Part shown: positions 61,925 to 64,000 of the stretch, one piece after another
Position numbering within the stretch: the first letter of the stretch is position 1
How the letters are laid out: every line of letters starts with the position of its first letter
Origin: G963678255 sp963678255
Lineage (GTDB): Bacteria; Cloacimonadota; Cloacimonadia; Cloacimonadales; WRIO01
DNA: 64,000 nucleotides
Assembly: GCA_963678255.2 (NCBI GenBank)
Contig: CAXXTW010000001.1
Coordinates: 1,475,271-1,539,270, forward strand
Reading direction: 5' to 3'
Made by a program: the position numbers and the translations under genes
The notes under the pieces: generated by a model
What the model saw: the letters and a program-made list of their open reading frames with translations, nothing else
Databases searched by the model: none
Told to the model about the DNA's origin: nothing

Positions 61925-63352
61925 ATGAAAAGTAGAAAAAATTATAAGAAGGTTAAGATGTCAGAATACAAGAAGATTTACCAACTCTATTTTAACGAGC
62001 ATTACTCTTTACGCAAAATTGAAGAAATTCTTTCCATACCAAAATCCACATTAAGCGATTATATAGATAGGTTTTTATCAATTAGGATAACAGAAGCAGA
62101 AATTAATAAGATTTCTGATCAAGAATTAAAAGAACGATTGTTTCCCGAAAAAATATCAGAAAAAGAAACTAATAGTTATCCAGATTTCAAAACAATAGAA
62201 AAAGAACTACTTCGACCTCATGTAACACTAGCACTTCTTCATGAGGAATATTCCCATAATAATCCTCATGCTTTCAGTTATTCGCATTTTTGTAGGCTTT
62301 ATACAGACTGGTCAAAATCAAAAAAAATAACCATGCGGCAACAGCATATACCAGGAGAAAAGCTTTTTATAGACTATATAGGAGATAGACTTCCAATTAC
62401 AAATCCATCTACAGGGGAGATAACACAACATCCATTGTTTATATCATGTTTAGGGTTTTCCAGCTATATTTATATAGAAGTTTCTAAGAGTCAAAACACA
62501 CTTGATTTTTGTAATTCTATAGTCAATAATTTGAACTTCTGTAAAGGTGTTCCCAAGTATTTAGTGCCAGATAACTTAAAATCTGCTGTCATAACAGCCA
62601 ATTTCTACGATCCTAAATTTAATTTATGTTTTCAAGAACTTTCTGATTATTACAAAACATATATTGTTCCAGCGAGAGTAAGAAAACCAAAAGATAAAGC
62701 AAAAGTAGAAAACTCTGTATTAGTTATTGAACGATGGGTAATAGCAAAACTAAGGAATATGATCTTTTACAGTATTTCAGAAGCAAATATATACATAAAA
62801 GAGTTATTAGAAAGAGTAAATACTAAAATAATGAAAAAAATCCAAAAAAGTCGTAAAGATTTGTTTATAGAATATGATTTGAAAGCATTAAGTGCTTTGC
62901 CTTTAGAACCATACATTCCGAGGTTGCTATTTAAATTCAAAGTCAAGGATGATTATCATATAGAATATCTGAATCGGTCTTATAGTGTTCCTTATAAATA
63001 CATCAGATATGAAGTCATAGCTCATGTTACTAATAAAGTTATAAATATATTCTATGAGAATGTCTTGATAGCATCACATTTGTTGATTACGGAAATCAAT
63101 GGGAGCTCAACAATACCAGAGCATATGCCAGTAAGGCATAAAGAAGTTTATAATAACAATACAATAACAGATGAAGCCTTGTTAGCAAGAGCAGAGAAAA
63201 TTGGAGAAAAAACATATCTATTAATTAAAGAAATCCTTGATAAAGAAATACATCCTGTTTATAAAACAAGAAGGTGTATGAATGAGTTATCATCAAACAA
63301 TCCGAAATCAAATGATGGAATTGAAGTTAAATGGAGCTTTACAGAGCTTTGA
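61925..63352 (+). CDS. istA: IS21 transposase IstA
   Basis: 475 residues from ATG 61925 (GGAGGAG six bases ahead). N-terminal HTH (about 10-50; HYSLRKIEEILSIPKSTLSDYI). DDE catalytic residues: Asp in KLFIDYIGD, Asp in LVPDNLKSAV and Glu in KAKVENSVLV. The C-terminal beta-barrel (YLNRSYSVPYKYI) is usual for the family. Intact; its end overlaps istB by 71 bases. Confidence 0.96.
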   Translation: MKSRKNYKKVKMSEYKKIYQLYFNEHYSLRKIEEILSIPKSTLSDYIDRFLSIRITEAEINKISDQELKERLFPEKISEKETNSYPDFKTIEKELLRPHVTLALLHEEYSHNNPHAFSYSHFCRLYTDWSKSKKITMRQQHIPGEKLFIDYIGDRLPITNPSTGEITQHPLFISCLGFSSYIYIEVSKSQNTLDFCNSIVNNLNFCKGVPKYLVPDNLKSAVITANFYDPKFNLCFQELSDYYKTYIVPARVRKPKDKAKVENSVLVIERWVIAKLRNMIFYSISEANIYIKELLERVNTKIMKKIQKSRKDLFIEYDLKALSALPLEPYIPRLLFKFKVKDDYHIEYLNRSYSVPYKYIRYEVIAHVTNKVINIFYENVLIASHLLITEINGSSTIPEHMPVRHKEVYNNNTITDEALLARAEKIGEKTYLLIKEILDKEIHPVYKTRRCMNELSSNNPKSNDGIEVKWSFTEL

Positions 63353-64000
63353 AAAACAATCAACAAACCAAAACTATCTGGAACTTAGTTTTGAAGAAAG
63401 ATTAACAGATCTTTTACAATCCGAAATCCAATTTAAAAGCATGAAAAAAATTGAAAATCTATTAAAGAAATCCAGTTTAAAATATCGGACTGCTTCATTA
63501 GTCGATATCGATTTGAATCCAAAAAGAAATATTAACATTAATTTATTCAATGCTTTATCAAACTGTGAATGGGTAGTACAAGGTAAAAATCTGATTATAA
63601 CAGGATCAACTGGATGTGGGAAAACCTGGCTTGCTTGTGCATATGGTAATCAAGCTATCATGAATCATATGTCTGTCCAATTTACTCGCATGAATTTCCT
63701 GACTACAGAAATAAGGAATACCAGAGCAAGTGGAAACTACCTCAATTTTATAGAAAAATTCACAAAGAATAAGGTTATCATTCTGGATGATTTATTTGTT
63801 TCAAAAATGACTTTAAATGATGAATATGAATTACTGGAAATAGTTGAAGCTACAATAAACAAGAGCTCTTTAATCATTACAAGTCAATATGCAGTAAAAG
63901 ATTGGTTTGCCCAATTTAATAATCCAACCTTAGCGGATGCTATCTTAGATAGGATTGTTCATAATTCGTATCGGTACGAATTAGTCTCAGAAATATCTAA
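63282..64000 (+). CDS. istB: IS21 helper ATPase IstB (3' end outside window)
   Basis: 239 codons to the right edge; family proteins have about 245, so only a few residues are missing. Start ATG 63282 (AAGGTG ahead) gives MSYHQTIRNQMMELKLNGAL, the IstB opening. Walker A is GSTGCGKTWLACA; Walker B is VIILDDLF. AAA+ ATPase that remodels target DNA for IstA. Confidence 0.95.
   Translation, partial: MSYHQTIRNQMMELKLNGALQSFEKQSTNQNYLELSFEERLTDLLQSEIQFKSMKKIENLLKKSSLKYRTASLVDIDLNPKRNININLFNALSNCEWVVQGKNLIITGSTGCGKTWLACAYGNQAIMNHMSVQFTRMNFLTTEIRNTRASGNYLNFIEKFTKNKVIILDDLFVSKMTLNDEYELLEIVEATINKSSLIITSQYAVKDWFAQFNNPTLADAILDRIVHNSYRYELVSEIS

Larger units (their letters stand above)
61800..64000 (+). 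mobile_element. IS21-family insertion sequence (right end outside window)
   Basis: istA and istB overlap in the order typical of IS21. The left end has three TTCGGACA repeats (61813, 61836, 61859) at exactly 23-base spacing, as expected for the multiple terminal repeats of this family. The exact left boundary is uncertain (about 61795-61812), since the right end and target duplication are not in view. Confidence 0.9.

Overview
The window is AT-rich (GC roughly one third or less by eye) and reads as the chromosome of a strictly anaerobic bacterium, most likely a member of Candidatus Cloacimonadota or a close relative. This placement is an inference. It rests on an Rnf complex, on three large secreted proteins ending in a FlgD-like sorting domain with the YPNPFNP / VYNIRGQ signature, and on an 'orange protein'-type MinD/Mrp cluster typical of obligate anaerobes. 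I saw no rRNA, tRNA or CRISPR array.

Layout, 0-14 kb: the tail of an rnf operon (rnfD'-G-E-A-B) ends at a strong terminator. Facing it is a lipoprotein gene, then a tightly packed eleven-gene minus-strand operon: adk, ktrB, ktrA, a membrane PAS protein, an RluA-family pseudouridine synthase, a response regulator/PP2C phosphatase, a small Cys-rich protein, ribBA, a TPM-domain protein, a DUF445-like membrane protein and a two-subunit CoA-transferase. 14-27 kb: secreted proteins with C-terminal sorting domains (one with an endonuclease I domain), a SWIM/SNF2 helicase pair, and a zinc-binding (CZB) chemoreceptor. 27-31.4 kb: a DUF134 regulator behind a promoter framed by a 16-bp inverted repeat, then a NifX-like protein, two ferredoxin-containing MinD-type ATPases and an Mrp-NifX fusion. 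The second MinD-type ATPase has no ATG/GTG/TTG start before its P-loop; its Shine-Dalgarno points to an ATC codon.

31-50 kb is a looser accessory region: a second K+ transporter subunit, small stand-alone enzymes and regulators, and a lipoprotein/radical SAM-SPASM pair that may be an undescribed modification system. It also holds several decayed genes (choloylglycine-hydrolase-like, amidohydrolase, flavodoxin).

50-57 kb is a repeat field. It holds twenty 25-nt hairpin units, all in the same orientation, in ten short runs with a fixed order: an AAATC-stem unit always comes first, followed by AACAC or AGTGC units. These are mixed with longer repeats, including a 344-bp direct duplication whose two copies differ in a paired stem. 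Four plus-strand genes sit between hairpin runs, like cassettes. Two nearly identical IS66-family elements (1612 bp, perfect 15-bp terminal repeats, separate 8-bp target duplications) flank this field. At the right end, an IS21-family element interrupts a very AT-rich gene with a GHKL ATPase-like domain.

Together the genes suggest an anaerobic, probably fermentative or syntrophic metabolism that couples ferredoxin/NAD to an ion gradient (Rnf) and uses CoA transfer, K+ homeostasis and an outer surface carrying sorted proteins. Functions are assigned from sequence patterns alone.
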